Below are positions 1 to 6,180 of a DNA stretch of 7,937 nt, one piece after another (the stretch's first letter is position 1; each line of letters begins with the position of its first letter). The stretch covers positions 1 to 7,937 of the forward strand of contig JACQOM010000170.1 of assembly GCA_016202525.1 (NCBI GenBank), in the 5' to 3' direction. Position numbers and translations under genes: made by a program. The stretch is from Chloroflexota bacterium (GTDB taxonomy: Bacteria; Chloroflexota; Dehalococcoidia; Dehalococcoidales; UBA2162). Below the pieces are notes generated by a model. That model saw only the letters and a program-made list of their open reading frames with translations. It was not told the DNA's origin and made no database searches.

Positions 1-75
1 GCGGGTGTAACTCAGCGGTAGAGTGCTTGCTTCCCAAGCAAGACGTCGTGGGTTCGAATCCCATCACCCGCTCCA
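1..75 (+). tRNA. tRNA-Gly (anticodon CCC)
   Basis: A complete cloverleaf is visible. The acceptor stem pairs GCGGGTG (1-7) with CACCCGC (65-71), followed by discriminator T72 and an encoded CCA (73-75). The anticodon stem CTTGC/GCAAG (26-30 and 38-42) holds the loop TTCCCAA, which puts anticodon CCC at 33-35 and reads the glycine codon GGG. The T arm is GTGGG-TTCGAAT-CCCAT (48-64), with the canonical TTCGAAT loop and one G-U pair. The D arm carries the usual AGCGGTAGAG-type sequence. It may begin at or before the window edge, but the acceptor stem is complete, so the mature tRNA is whole. Confidence 0.97.
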
Positions 76-123
76 GGAATGGAGATGTGGAGCTTGCCTC
101 ACAGTAAGAAGGAGCACACCTGC

Positions 124-153
124 TTGACATCGGTCGGTCAAACTTTGTAGACT
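124..153 (+). promoter_or_regulatory. probable sigma70-type promoter for the binding-protein gene
   Basis: A perfect -35 box TTGACA lies at 124-129. A 4/6 match to the -10 box, TAGACT, lies at 148-153, with an 18-nt spacer. It sits about 110 bp upstream of the lipoprotein start, between the tRNA and that gene, and would leave a leader of roughly 100 nt. Nothing else clear was seen in the 76-262 gap; an AT-rich stretch at 181-215 could hold a second, weaker promoter. The -35 match is strong and the -10 match is moderate. Confidence 0.5.
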
Positions 154-247
154 AGAGGTGATAGTCGAAGAAAAAGGCCGATTAATAAATTCCGTTCGGT
201 TTAAGTAAATACTATAGGGAAAGAAGACAATTTAAGTGGAGGACAAT

Positions 248-254
248 AGGAGGA
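248..254 (+). promoter_or_regulatory. ribosome binding site that fixes the start at 263
   Basis: AGGAGGA lies 8 nt upstream of the ATG at 263. The reading frame is open from a GTG at 236, but this Shine-Dalgarno sequence would then fall inside the coding region. Starting at 263 also places a normal Lys/Arg-containing signal-peptide n-region directly at the N terminus. The ATG is therefore preferred. Confidence 0.85.
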
Positions 255-262
255 ACAATAGC

Positions 263-2092
263 ATGGTAAGAAAAATCATCTGGCTGGTGATAAGCTGCTC
301 AGTCGTTCTATCACTGGTGCTGGCAGCCTGTGCGCCGTCAACCCCGACAACACCCACGGCACCGACAACGCCTACAAAACCAACAACGCCCACGACACCA
401 ACAACACCAACAACACCGACAACGCCAACAAAACCCACAGCGGAAAAACCAAAGTATGGTGGAGTACTTACGCTCCTTGCCAGCGTTCCGGTGCAAGGCT
501 ATGCCCCGGTCCTATTCCACTCCTCGACCGCGGCCTACCTGAACCATCTGACTATGGAATCACTATGGACTGGAGACTATGCCAAGGGACCAGCCGGCAC
601 GAACGAAGCCAGCTTCCTGGTCTTTACCTGGGGCTTCAAATTTGGCCGTCTGATGCTGGCTGATAGCTACGAAATACCCGGGGGTGATATCCTTATCTTT
701 CACATCCGCAAAGGAATTCACTTCGCCCTTAACCCGAACAGCGAGGCCAGCCGTCTGGTAGCTGGCAGAGAAGTGACCGCCAATGATATAGCCCGCACCC
801 TTAACGACTGGTATTTTGACAAGGAAGGTCACTGGCAGGTCAGAGTCACTAACGAAGAGCGCCCTCTGTCCATAGAAGCGACCGATAAATACACGGTTAA
901 AATCCACTACAAGCCAGGAACCCTGAGCGCAACAATGTATTACGCTTCTACTTTCAGCACTGTATACCCGCCTGAAGTATATGACAAATACAACAAAATG
1001 CGCAGCTGGAAGGATAATGTCGGCACCGGCCCCTTTATGTTGAGCGATGTCGTTGAGGGAAGCTCATATACCCTCGTCAAGAACCCCGGCTACTGGTTCA
1101 AGAACAACCTTTCCGGACAGCAAGGAGACCAGCTACCTTATGTAGATAGCACCAAGTTCCTGGTTATCACTGACCGGTCGACACAGCAGGCAGCACTGCG
1201 TACGGGCAAAATTGACTTAGCCATGGGACAGGGCACCGGAGCGCTCTCCTGGGAAGATGCGGGGACGATGTTGAAGTCCCGCCCTGATATGAAGTATGTC
1301 AGATTCCCCGGTGATGCCATCAGTGTAGGCCTGAGAGTAGACAAGCCGGAGCTACCCTGGTATAACAAGAAGGTCCGCCAGGCACTGAACATGGCCGTGG
1401 ACTACAACACCATCATCAAGGACTATTTTAAGGGCAATGGCGTAATGGTCTACCCGATATTCCCCGATACCCAGTTTATGCCAATGGTCACCCCGCTGGC
1501 AGAACAGAACGAGGTAGTCCGTGATATGTATACTTACCAGCCTGACAAAGCCAAGAAGATGCTGGCTGATGCCGGCTATCCCAACGGCTTTACCCTGGAA
1601 GTGATTGCTCAGGCTTCAGAGGTTGACACTTTATCGATACTGAAAGACTATCTGGCTAAAGTGGGCGTTGACCTGAAAATTGACATCAAAGAACGGGCTG
1701 TCTATCTCTCAGTAACTAATGGAGCCCAGCACAAACATGCCGCCACCAAAAATCTAGCCGATACCACGCCTTATGCCTTCCACCCCACCAATCCAACGGA
1801 TACGGCAAATATTTCCCGTATTAACGACCCCTACGCTAATAAGGTATATGATGACACGCGGGAGGACTACATTCTTAACGAATCCAAGCTCTGGCCGATG
1901 ATAAAAGACTACTACAAGTATGTCATAGAGCAGGCATGGGTCATTGATTTCCCGGCCCCCTATGTCTACAACATGTGGCAGCCGTGGATAAAGAACTACC
2001 ACGGTGAAGTTGACATCGGGCCTTCGATGAAATTCCGCGCCGCTGAGTATATCTGGATTGACCAAGCGCTCAAGAAATCGCTGGGGTATTAA
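263..2092 (+). CDS. ABC-transporter solute-binding lipoprotein, peptide/nickel (SBP family 5) type
   Basis: This is an extracytoplasmic solute-binding protein of the OppA/DppA/NikA class (609 aa), which captures a ligand for an ABC importer. Residues 1-23 are a lipoprotein signal peptide with lipobox L-A-A-C (Cys23 would be lipidated). A Thr-Pro-Thr linker follows (about 24-63), and the fold begins at YGGVLTL. Family hallmarks include the F.IRKGIHF segment after a D-x-Y-E motif, GTGPFML, NPGYWF, a QLPYVD..KFLVITD stretch, AALRTGKIDLA, and VRQALNMAVDYNTII. The length is slightly above the usual 500-600 aa because of the linker. No permease or ATPase gene lies nearby, so the ligand cannot be named; peptides, sugars, nickel chelates and other organics are all possible for the family. 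It has its own promoter and terminator, so it is probably monocistronic. Confidence 0.9.
   Translation: MVRKIIWLVISCSVVLSLVLAACAPSTPTTPTAPTTPTKPTTPTTPTTPTTPTTPTKPTAEKPKYGGVLTLLASVPVQGYAPVLFHSSTAAYLNHLTMESLWTGDYAKGPAGTNEASFLVFTWGFKFGRLMLADSYEIPGGDILIFHIRKGIHFALNPNSEASRLVAGREVTANDIARTLNDWYFDKEGHWQVRVTNEERPLSIEATDKYTVKIHYKPGTLSATMYYASTFSTVYPPEVYDKYNKMRSWKDNVGTGPFMLSDVVEGSSYTLVKNPGYWFKNNLSGQQGDQLPYVDSTKFLVITDRSTQQAALRTGKIDLAMGQGTGALSWEDAGTMLKSRPDMKYVRFPGDAISVGLRVDKPELPWYNKKVRQALNMAVDYNTIIKDYFKGNGVMVYPIFPDTQFMPMVTPLAEQNEVVRDMYTYQPDKAKKMLADAGYPNGFTLEVIAQASEVDTLSILKDYLAKVGVDLKIDIKERAVYLSVTNGAQHKHAATKNLADTTPYAFHPTNPTDTANISRINDPYANKVYDDTREDYILNESKLWPMIKDYYKYVIEQAWVIDFPAPYVYNMWQPWIKNYHGEVDIGPSMKFRAAEYIWIDQALKKSLGY
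341..439 (+). repeat. Thr-Thr-Pro coding repeat (lipoprotein linker)
   Basis: Short 9-nt units encoding Thr-Thr-Pro (forms of ACA-ACN-CCN) are repeated through codons 27-59, with occasional Lys or Ala replacing a Thr. The core has five consecutive TTP units. It encodes the flexible tether between the lipidated cysteine and the binding domain. The near-identical 9-mers make the tract prone to length change by slippage. The reverse strand reads as a Gly-Val repeat, which is an artefact of this tract. Confidence 0.85.
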
Positions 2093-2124
2093 AGCCCGGT
2101 AACGTAACTAGACACGGCTATATT

Positions 2125-2156
2125 GGGCGGGAAGATGCAATCTTCCCGCCCTTTCT
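2125..2156 (+). terminator. rho-independent terminator of the binding-protein gene
   Basis: A perfect 12-bp inverted repeat pairs GGGCGGGAAGAT (2125-2136) with ATCTTCCCGCCC (2140-2151) around a GCA loop, followed by TTTCT. It begins 33 nt after the stop codon. The stem is strong and the U-tract is short and interrupted. Because of its symmetry it could also act weakly on the opposite strand, but no minus-strand gene is present. Confidence 0.85.
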
Positions 2157-2180
2157 GATTAGCAACGGGAACTACTCTGT

Positions 2181-2209
2181 TTGACAGGGTTCGGGGATAA
2201 GACTATAAT
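2181..2209 (+). promoter_or_regulatory. consensus sigma70 promoter P1 of the oxidoreductase operon
   Basis: TTGACA (2181-2186) and TATAAT (2204-2209) are separated by exactly 17 nt, a perfect match to the bacterial housekeeping consensus at both boxes and spacer. It is the upstream member of a tandem pair and lies about 110 bp before the oxidoreductase start. A perfect consensus implies a strong promoter, or one that is held down by a repressor or an RNA-level control. Confidence 0.8.
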
Positions 2210-2214
2210 TCCGT

Positions 2215-2244
2215 TTGACAGGAGTTTCGGCAAGACGCCATAAT
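2215..2244 (+). promoter_or_regulatory. second tandem sigma70-like promoter P2
   Basis: TTGACA (2215-2220) and CATAAT (2239-2244) are separated by 18 nt. It starts 34 bp downstream of P1 and resembles it beyond the boxes: both read GTTTGACAGG, then a TTCGG, then an AAGAC before the -10 box. It therefore looks like a diverged tandem duplication of P1. Its start site would fall near 2251, about 70 nt before the oxidoreductase ATG. Confidence 0.6.
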
Positions 2245-2265
2245 GTAAATTAGTGGGCTAATATT

Positions 2266-2303
2266 GCTTGTGCCGCCTAGTAAAAGTATATCAAGGCGCA
2301 GGC
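2266..2303 (+). promoter_or_regulatory. hairpin in the oxidoreductase mRNA leader
   Basis: GCTTGTGCC (2266-2274) can pair with GGCGCAGGC (2295-2303) over 9 bp including two G-U pairs, with a 20-nt loop. It ends 5 nt before the Shine-Dalgarno GGAGG (2309-2313) and lies in the transcripts from both P1 and P2. There is no U-tract after it, so it is not a terminator. It could influence ribosome access, but a 9-bp match with a loop this long may be chance. Confidence 0.3.
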
Positions 2304-2319
2304 TGCCCGGAGGTAAAGC

Positions 2320-4203
2320 ATGTGGTATGGATGGACTGGTACCGAGCTAGAGATTGACCTGTCACGGGCAAATATCAAGAAGAACCAGGGCAATCAGGCG
2401 ATGTACCACAACTACCTGGGCGGGCGAGGCCTGATTACCAGACTATTCTGGGACAGAGTCCCGCCGGAAACAGAGCCTTTTTCCGCAGACAACCTGCTAA
2501 TATTCGGTGCCGGCACCCTCGTCGGCACGGCAGCACCAGGAGCCAACCGGACCAGCATGGTCACCAAGTCTCCCCTGACCGGCTACCTCACTTACTCCAA
2601 TATGGGGGGCTTCTGGGGTCCTGAGTTAAAGTTCGCTGGCTATGACACAGTGAGCATTTTCGGTAAATCCCCCTCGCCTGTCTATATTTTCATCAATAAT
2701 GACAAGGTGGAGATTCGTGACGCCAAGCATCTCTGGGGCAAAAGCGTTGTTGAAACCCAGCGCATGATTCGGGATGAACTAAAGAACGAATGTGTCCAGG
2801 TCATGTGTATCGGCCCGGGCGGGGAAAACAAGGTACTTTTCGCCAGTATAGAGCACAGCTACGGCTTCAGCTTCAGCCGCACCGGCACCGGCGCCGTTAT
2901 GGGAGATAAAAACCTCAAAGCCATCGCCGTTTATGGCACCAAAGATGTCAATATCGCCAGACCGGAGCCATTCTATGAATTATGTCAGGAGATTCTCAAC
3001 CGGTCAGGCAAGATAGTCAACTATATCGATACCGTGCAGCATGATGACAGCCACAGTCGGCGCCAGCAGGGCACCTATTACCGCAATAGCGACCTGTTGA
3101 GAAAATGGCCGGAAGCAGGACGTGCTCACATGGACTTTCTGTCCCGGCGGGGAGCGGTGAAGATAGGCTGCTACAACTGTTCGCAAAAGTGCTTCCGCTC
3201 AGTCCAATTTTCTAATGGAGAGCCAGTTTATCTCAAGTGCCGCTCACCTTTCTACTTTATAAATATGGCCGACTACCAGAATTACGACTTTAACCTTCAG
3301 TGCAATTATTTGACACAGCGCTACGGCCTCGATGCCCTTTCACCAGGAAACGTCTGCGCCTTTGCCATCGACCTGTACCAGAAAGGCATCTTGACCAAAG
3401 AAGATACGGACGGCTTGCACCTGGAATGGGGCAAACCTGAAATCATATTCAGCTTGCTGGAGAAGATAGGACGCAGGGAAGGAATCGGTGATGTCCTGGC
3501 CAATGGGGTCTTCCGTGCATCTCAGCAGATTGGCCGCGGGGCTGAGCAATTCGCCAACCATGTCAGAAAGCTGGAAACCCGGGGCATGACGATGCATCAA
3601 GTTTCTCAGGCGAAAGCCTATATTCTGAGCGACCGCCAGGATAACACGAGGTATGGCGGGGGCGGACCCGATGAAGCTGAGCAGCCACGTAGAGCAGAAT
3701 ATGACGACTATACCGAAGCCGTCAACCGGACATATCCACCGGACTGGGAAAAATATCTGGACCTGCCTCATTGTAATTATACCCTGGCTGACTGCCTCGG
3801 CTTCTGCATTTTCTGGATAGGATTCAAACCCTTCACTCCGATACGGAGGTTGGATGAGGTAGAGCTAGTAGAGTACGCTACCGGACAAGACCTGAACCGC
3901 ACTGAAGTAGAGAAGGCCACCCGCCGGGCAAGAGCTCTCATCAGGTCCTACAATGCTATCCTGGGAGAGAGAATGCGAGCGGACGACCTCCCAGCCAAGT
4001 TTTTTAAGGGCGTGGGGACAATCCCGCCAATGAGTCATGACGGCCTCAGCAAGGCAATAGAAAGGGCTAACACCATGATGGGATATAATGTTGAAGGCGT
4101 TCCGACAAGAGAAGCCCTGGAAGAAATCGGGCTTGACGATATAGCCCAGGAACTAGAAAGAAGGGGAATTCTACCTAAACCAGCCCTTATGCCGGTTACG
4201 TAA
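2320..4203 (+). CDS. aldehyde:ferredoxin oxidoreductase family protein (tungsten bis-pyranopterin, 4Fe-4S)
   Basis: This is a cytoplasmic tungsten-dependent oxidoreductase of the AOR family (627 aa, against about 600-620 typical). The family oxidises aldehydes to acids with ferredoxin, or runs related two-electron reactions. The N-terminal cofactor domain (about 1-210) shows GGRGL (34-38), GANRTSMVTKSPLTG (74-88), NMGGFWGPELKFAGYD (94-109), and RTGTGAVMGDKNLKAI (187-202). The cluster ligands are intact: C284, C287, C291 in CxxCxxxC, and C496 in DCLGFC (491-496), which is also the D-x-x-G pterin motif. DALSPG at 338-343 fits the other pterin motif. The segment at about 415-460 differs from the usual family sequence, so the substrate is uncertain. 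GGAGG lies 6 nt before the ATG. Promoters P1 and P2 drive it, and the next gene starts 25 bp after its stop. Benzoyl-CoA-reductase-type BamB or another AOR subgroup cannot be excluded. Confidence 0.9.
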   Translation: MWYGWTGTELEIDLSRANIKKNQGNQAMYHNYLGGRGLITRLFWDRVPPETEPFSADNLLIFGAGTLVGTAAPGANRTSMVTKSPLTGYLTYSNMGGFWGPELKFAGYDTVSIFGKSPSPVYIFINNDKVEIRDAKHLWGKSVVETQRMIRDELKNECVQVMCIGPGGENKVLFASIEHSYGFSFSRTGTGAVMGDKNLKAIAVYGTKDVNIARPEPFYELCQEILNRSGKIVNYIDTVQHDDSHSRRQQGTYYRNSDLLRKWPEAGRAHMDFLSRRGAVKIGCYNCSQKCFRSVQFSNGEPVYLKCRSPFYFINMADYQNYDFNLQCNYLTQRYGLDALSPGNVCAFAIDLYQKGILTKEDTDGLHLEWGKPEIIFSLLEKIGRREGIGDVLANGVFRASQQIGRGAEQFANHVRKLETRGMTMHQVSQAKAYILSDRQDNTRYGGGGPDEAEQPRRAEYDDYTEAVNRTYPPDWEKYLDLPHCNYTLADCLGFCIFWIGFKPFTPIRRLDEVELVEYATGQDLNRTEVEKATRRARALIRSYNAILGERMRADDLPAKFFKGVGTIPPMSHDGLSKAIERANTMMGYNVEGVPTREALEEIGLDDIAQELERRGILPKPALMPVT

Positions 4204-4228
4204 ATTCATAAAGAAAGGAGGGGGGATT

Positions 4229-4741
4229 ATGGCTCTGTCTAAGAAGGTTTCTTCAGAGTTAATGGCCTGGGAGGTTTACATCGGCTGGACGGCCCTCTGT
4301 GAGGAGTTCAGCAGCCCACAGGACTGGGCCCGACTGGAGAAAGCCAAGTGGCGCAAGGGTGAGCTGGTATTCGACGAGCTGCAGAAAGAGTTGAATATAC
4401 CGCCCGGTGACCCCTTCATCGTGGCCAAAGCAATCGGTGATTGGTTTACCAAAACCGGATACGCCAAAATCAAAATCCACAAGGTCTCCGATACTCAAAT
4501 CATGTATGACATGGGCGACCTGATTATGCTACCCATACTGCGTAGCATACGGAGCCGGGGTTTCAAGGTGCTAGCTCCCGAACCATCGACCACTGTGTTC
4601 TTTGCTGCTTTCAAGAAGCTGTGCAATATGAAGGCGGAAGACATACCGGTGCCGCCAGAACTGCAGGCAAAAACCCCAGAGGGCATGGGACGTGAGATGT
4701 GGCGGCTTTCCCCCATCAAGAAGACGAAAGCTAAATCATAG
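4229..4741 (+). CDS. type A member of a tandem paralogue family, unknown function
   Basis: I do not recognise the family. The 170-aa protein has no signal peptide or membrane segment, so it is probably cytoplasmic. An N-terminal helical part (about 8-60) is followed by IPPGDPFIVAKAIGDW (57-72), TGYAKIKIHKVSD (76-88), DLIMLP (97-102), a GFKV.APEPSTT stretch (111-122), FFAAFKKLCNM (124-134), and a basic tail MWRLSPIKKTKAKS. Its closest relative here is the truncated gene at 7454, with which it shares the WRK motif, IPPGDPF, VAKA, IMLP and LCNMK.EDIP. Against the four type B genes it lacks two of three shared cysteines: Ala66 stands where they have C in VCR, and no Cys stands before the MLP motif. 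It starts 25 bp after the oxidoreductase with AAAGGAGG (4214-4221), so it is probably co-transcribed and its role may be tied to that enzyme. Confidence 0.85.
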   Translation: MALSKKVSSELMAWEVYIGWTALCEEFSSPQDWARLEKAKWRKGELVFDELQKELNIPPGDPFIVAKAIGDWFTKTGYAKIKIHKVSDTQIMYDMGDLIMLPILRSIRSRGFKVLAPEPSTTVFFAAFKKLCNMKAEDIPVPPELQAKTPEGMGREMWRLSPIKKTKAKS

Positions 4742-4820
4742 CAGTTCTGGCAGGGACCAGTCTCGGGTGATATCACTCGGAGTTAGCACCGGGAGGACTT
4801 TGCCTGAGCTAGTTTCTGCT
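4740..4820 (+). promoter_or_regulatory. structured leader 1, before the 4860 gene
   Basis: The outer stem pairs AGCAG (4740-4744) with CTGCT (4816-4820). After a small T-rich internal loop, CTGGC (4747-4751) pairs with GCTAG (4808-4812), and AGG (4752-4754) with CCT (4803-4805). Inside is a hairpin CGGGTG-ATAT-CACTCG (4764-4779). A purine-rich arm around GGGAGGAC (4791-4798) follows. The element touches the stop codon of the upstream gene and lies 25 nt before the AAGGAGG (4846-4852) of the next. It resembles leaders 2-4 in architecture and in its 3' motif TAGTTTCTGCTT. An RNA regulatory element is inferred; no named class was recognised. Confidence 0.55.
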
Positions 4821-4859
4821 TGAGTGACTGGAAAATTTTATTTTTAAGGAGGGGACACT

Positions 4860-5420
4860 ATGCCAGTAGCTAAACAAATAGGTATGGAGTGGCAGCGCCG
4901 GGAAATCCTTTTCGCCTGGATAGCGTGGCAGAAGGAAGTGGGCGATTCGCCAAAAGGAAACGAAACAATGGAAAGAGTTGTCGCCCGCAAGGCGGACCTG
5001 CATCTTGACCATATGTTGCAATCGAAGCCCCTTCCCCCTGGGACAACTGACCCCGTCCTTGTGTGCCGACACGTAGCCGATTACCTGACAGAAAATAACT
5101 ATGCCGAGTTTCAGATTGGCAGGGTCGCCGATGATATAATATACCGCGATTGGAAAAACTGTGTGGAGATGCCTCTTATCCCCTGGGCGCGGGATAAAAT
5201 GGGACTCAAAGTGACGCCGAATCCTTCGGCCAGCACGTTGCAAGCCGCCGTACGGAGATTTTGCAAAATGGATGCGGTGCCAATCCCAGCCTCGGAACTG
5301 CCGGCATCTGTCAAGGCGCTGACCCCGCCGGGATATGTAGGACAGCCGTGGCAAGAAGACAAATGGCAACGGTCATACTACCGCCTTGTCCCTATTAAGA
5401 AGTCCAAGTCTAAAAAGTAG
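4860..5420 (+). CDS. type B1 tandem paralogue, three-cysteine small protein of unknown function
   Basis: This is the first of four type B proteins (186 aa), with no recognised family, signal peptide or membrane segment. Order of features: WQRREILFAWIAWQ helix (11-24), ARKADLHLD (42-50), DPVLVCRHVADYL (64-76), YAEFQIGRVADDIIYRDW (81-98), NCVEMPLIPW (100-109), GLKVTPNPSAS (115-125), RRFCKM (132-137), and a variable C-terminal region ending in YRLVPIKKSKSKK. The cysteines kept in all type B copies are C69, C101 and C135, and could hold a metal, cluster or cofactor (inference). It is the most divergent type B copy: it has STLQAAV where the others have S.FHAAL, and one extra residue near position 61. 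The start follows AAGGAGGGG after an AT-rich run that is nearly repeated before the next gene. Confidence 0.85.
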   Translation: MPVAKQIGMEWQRREILFAWIAWQKEVGDSPKGNETMERVVARKADLHLDHMLQSKPLPPGTTDPVLVCRHVADYLTENNYAEFQIGRVADDIIYRDWKNCVEMPLIPWARDKMGLKVTPNPSASTLQAAVRRFCKMDAVPIPASELPASVKALTPPGYVGQPWQEDKWQRSYYRLVPIKKSKSKK

Positions 5421-5431
5421 ATGTTTTTAGT

Positions 5432-5469
5432 AGAAACTAGGCAGGGTGATGTCACCCGAGCCTATTTCT
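5432..5469 (+). promoter_or_regulatory. structured leader 2, before the 5505 gene (minimal form)
   Basis: AGAAACTAGGC (5432-5442) pairs with GCCTATTTCT (5460-5469) over 10 bp with one bulged C. It encloses the hairpin GGGTG-ATGT-CACCC (5444-5457). This is the shortest of the four leaders: the purine-rich middle arm of leaders 1 and 3 is absent. The stem is followed by GTTTGG and then an AT-rich run and AAGGAGGG (5491-5498). No proper U-tract directly follows the stem, which argues against a plain terminator. Confidence 0.6.
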
Positions 5470-5504
5470 GTTTGGCGACCAAATTTTTTTAAGGAGGGAA
5501 CCCT

Positions 5505-6053
5505 ATGCCTTTAGCGAAACAAATAAGTATGGAGTGGCAGCGCCGGGAGATTCTTACCGCCTGGATAGCCTGGCAGATGGAAGTGGGCACTACGGAGAAG
5601 GGAATCGAGACAATGCGGAGGGTCGTCGACCGCAAGGCAGACCTGCACCTCGACCAGATGATAAAAGATTGGCCCATTGCAGCAAATAGTGACCCGATTA
5701 CCGTATGCCGTGTCGTCGCCGATTACCTGACCGCTAGCGGCTATGCCGAATACCAGATTGGCAAGATATCTGACAAAATCATGTACCGGGATTGGAGAAA
5801 CTGCGTAGAGATGCCCATGATTCCCTGGGCTCTGAGAGAAATGGGACTTAAGGTTACACCCAATCCCTCCACCAGTCTGTTCCATGCCGCCCTCAGGAGA
5901 TTCTGCAAGATAGATGCTAAGATTGTCCGTGGTGCCGATGTGCCCAAAGAGGCACTGGCACAAATACCGAAGGGCTGGACGAAGCCGGGGGAATGGCACG
6001 AGGATGAGTGGGGACGCGAATACTGGATTCTGGCACCCCTGAAGAAAAAATAG
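5505..6053 (+). CDS. type B2 tandem paralogue, three-cysteine small protein of unknown function
   Basis: The 182-aa protein carries the same ordered motifs as its neighbours: WQRREILTAWIAWQ (11-24), DRKADLHLD (42-50), DPITVCRVVADYL (63-75), YAEYQIGKISD (80-90), YRDWRNCVEMPMIPW (94-108), GLKVTPNPSTSLFHAALRR (114-132) and FCKI (133-136). The shared cysteines are C68, C100 and C134. By hand count it is about 78% identical to the 6871 product across residues 62-140, the closest pair noted, even though another copy lies between them. The stretch from about 140 to 172 is variable and rich in Trp and charged residues, and it ends with YWILAPLKKK. The linker at 55-62 (WPIAANSD) departs from the PPG/PSG forms of other members. 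The start is fixed by AAGGAGGG 6 nt upstream of the ATG. Confidence 0.87.
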   Translation: MPLAKQISMEWQRREILTAWIAWQMEVGTTEKGIETMRRVVDRKADLHLDQMIKDWPIAANSDPITVCRVVADYLTASGYAEYQIGKISDKIMYRDWRNCVEMPMIPWALREMGLKVTPNPSTSLFHAALRRFCKIDAKIVRGADVPKEALAQIPKGWTKPGEWHEDEWGREYWILAPLKKK

Positions 6054-6080
6054 AGTTTAACCGCAAAAATCCGGAAAGAG

Positions 6081-6143
6081 ACTGGCTTGGGTTATGTCGC
6101 CTGTGACTTAGAACAGCGAGGACTATCATCCAAGCCAGTTTTT
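6081..6143 (+). promoter_or_regulatory. structured leader 3, before the 6181 gene (terminator-like)
   Basis: ACTGGCTTGG (6081-6090) and CCAAGCCAGT (6130-6139) are perfect complements over 10 bp, and the stem runs into TTTTT (6139-6143). Inside, TCGCCTGT (6097-6104) pairs with ACAGCGA (6113-6119) with one bulged C around an 8-nt loop. The shape, with the trailing U-run, fits an intrinsic terminator or an attenuator between two genes of the array. The internal sequence resembles leader 1: both have GGGT-AT-TC near the start and GAGGACT in the second arm. It lies 22 nt before AAGGAG (6166-6171). Confidence 0.65.
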
Positions 6144-6180
6144 GTTCCAGCGATTAAAATAAGGTAAGGAGATAATAACA

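Noticed and set aside
236..262. GTG start giving a 9-residue N-terminal extension of the lipoprotein
   Set aside because: The Shine-Dalgarno AGGAGGA lies inside this stretch and is ideally spaced for the ATG at 263, which also gives a normal lipoprotein signal peptide.
232..438. Minus-strand open frame rich in Gly-Val repeats
   Set aside because: It is the reverse reading of the Thr-Thr-Pro coding repeat; there is no ribosome site and the low-complexity composition is fully explained by the plus-strand gene.
1754..2065. Minus-strand frame opposite the end of the binding-protein gene
   Set aside because: It lies wholly within a strongly supported plus-strand gene and shows no start signals or motifs.
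4809..5369. Long minus-strand open frame (186 codons) opposite the first type B gene, with similar frames opposite the other copies
   Set aside because: The parallel frames arise because the plus-strand genes are paralogous; they cross the structured leader, have no ribosome sites, and encode His/Pro-rich sequences with no recognisable motifs.
6155..6160. TAAAAT as a -10 box for an internal promoter before the 6181 gene
   Set aside because: No acceptable -35 box lies 16-18 nt upstream; that position is occupied by the leader 3 stem.
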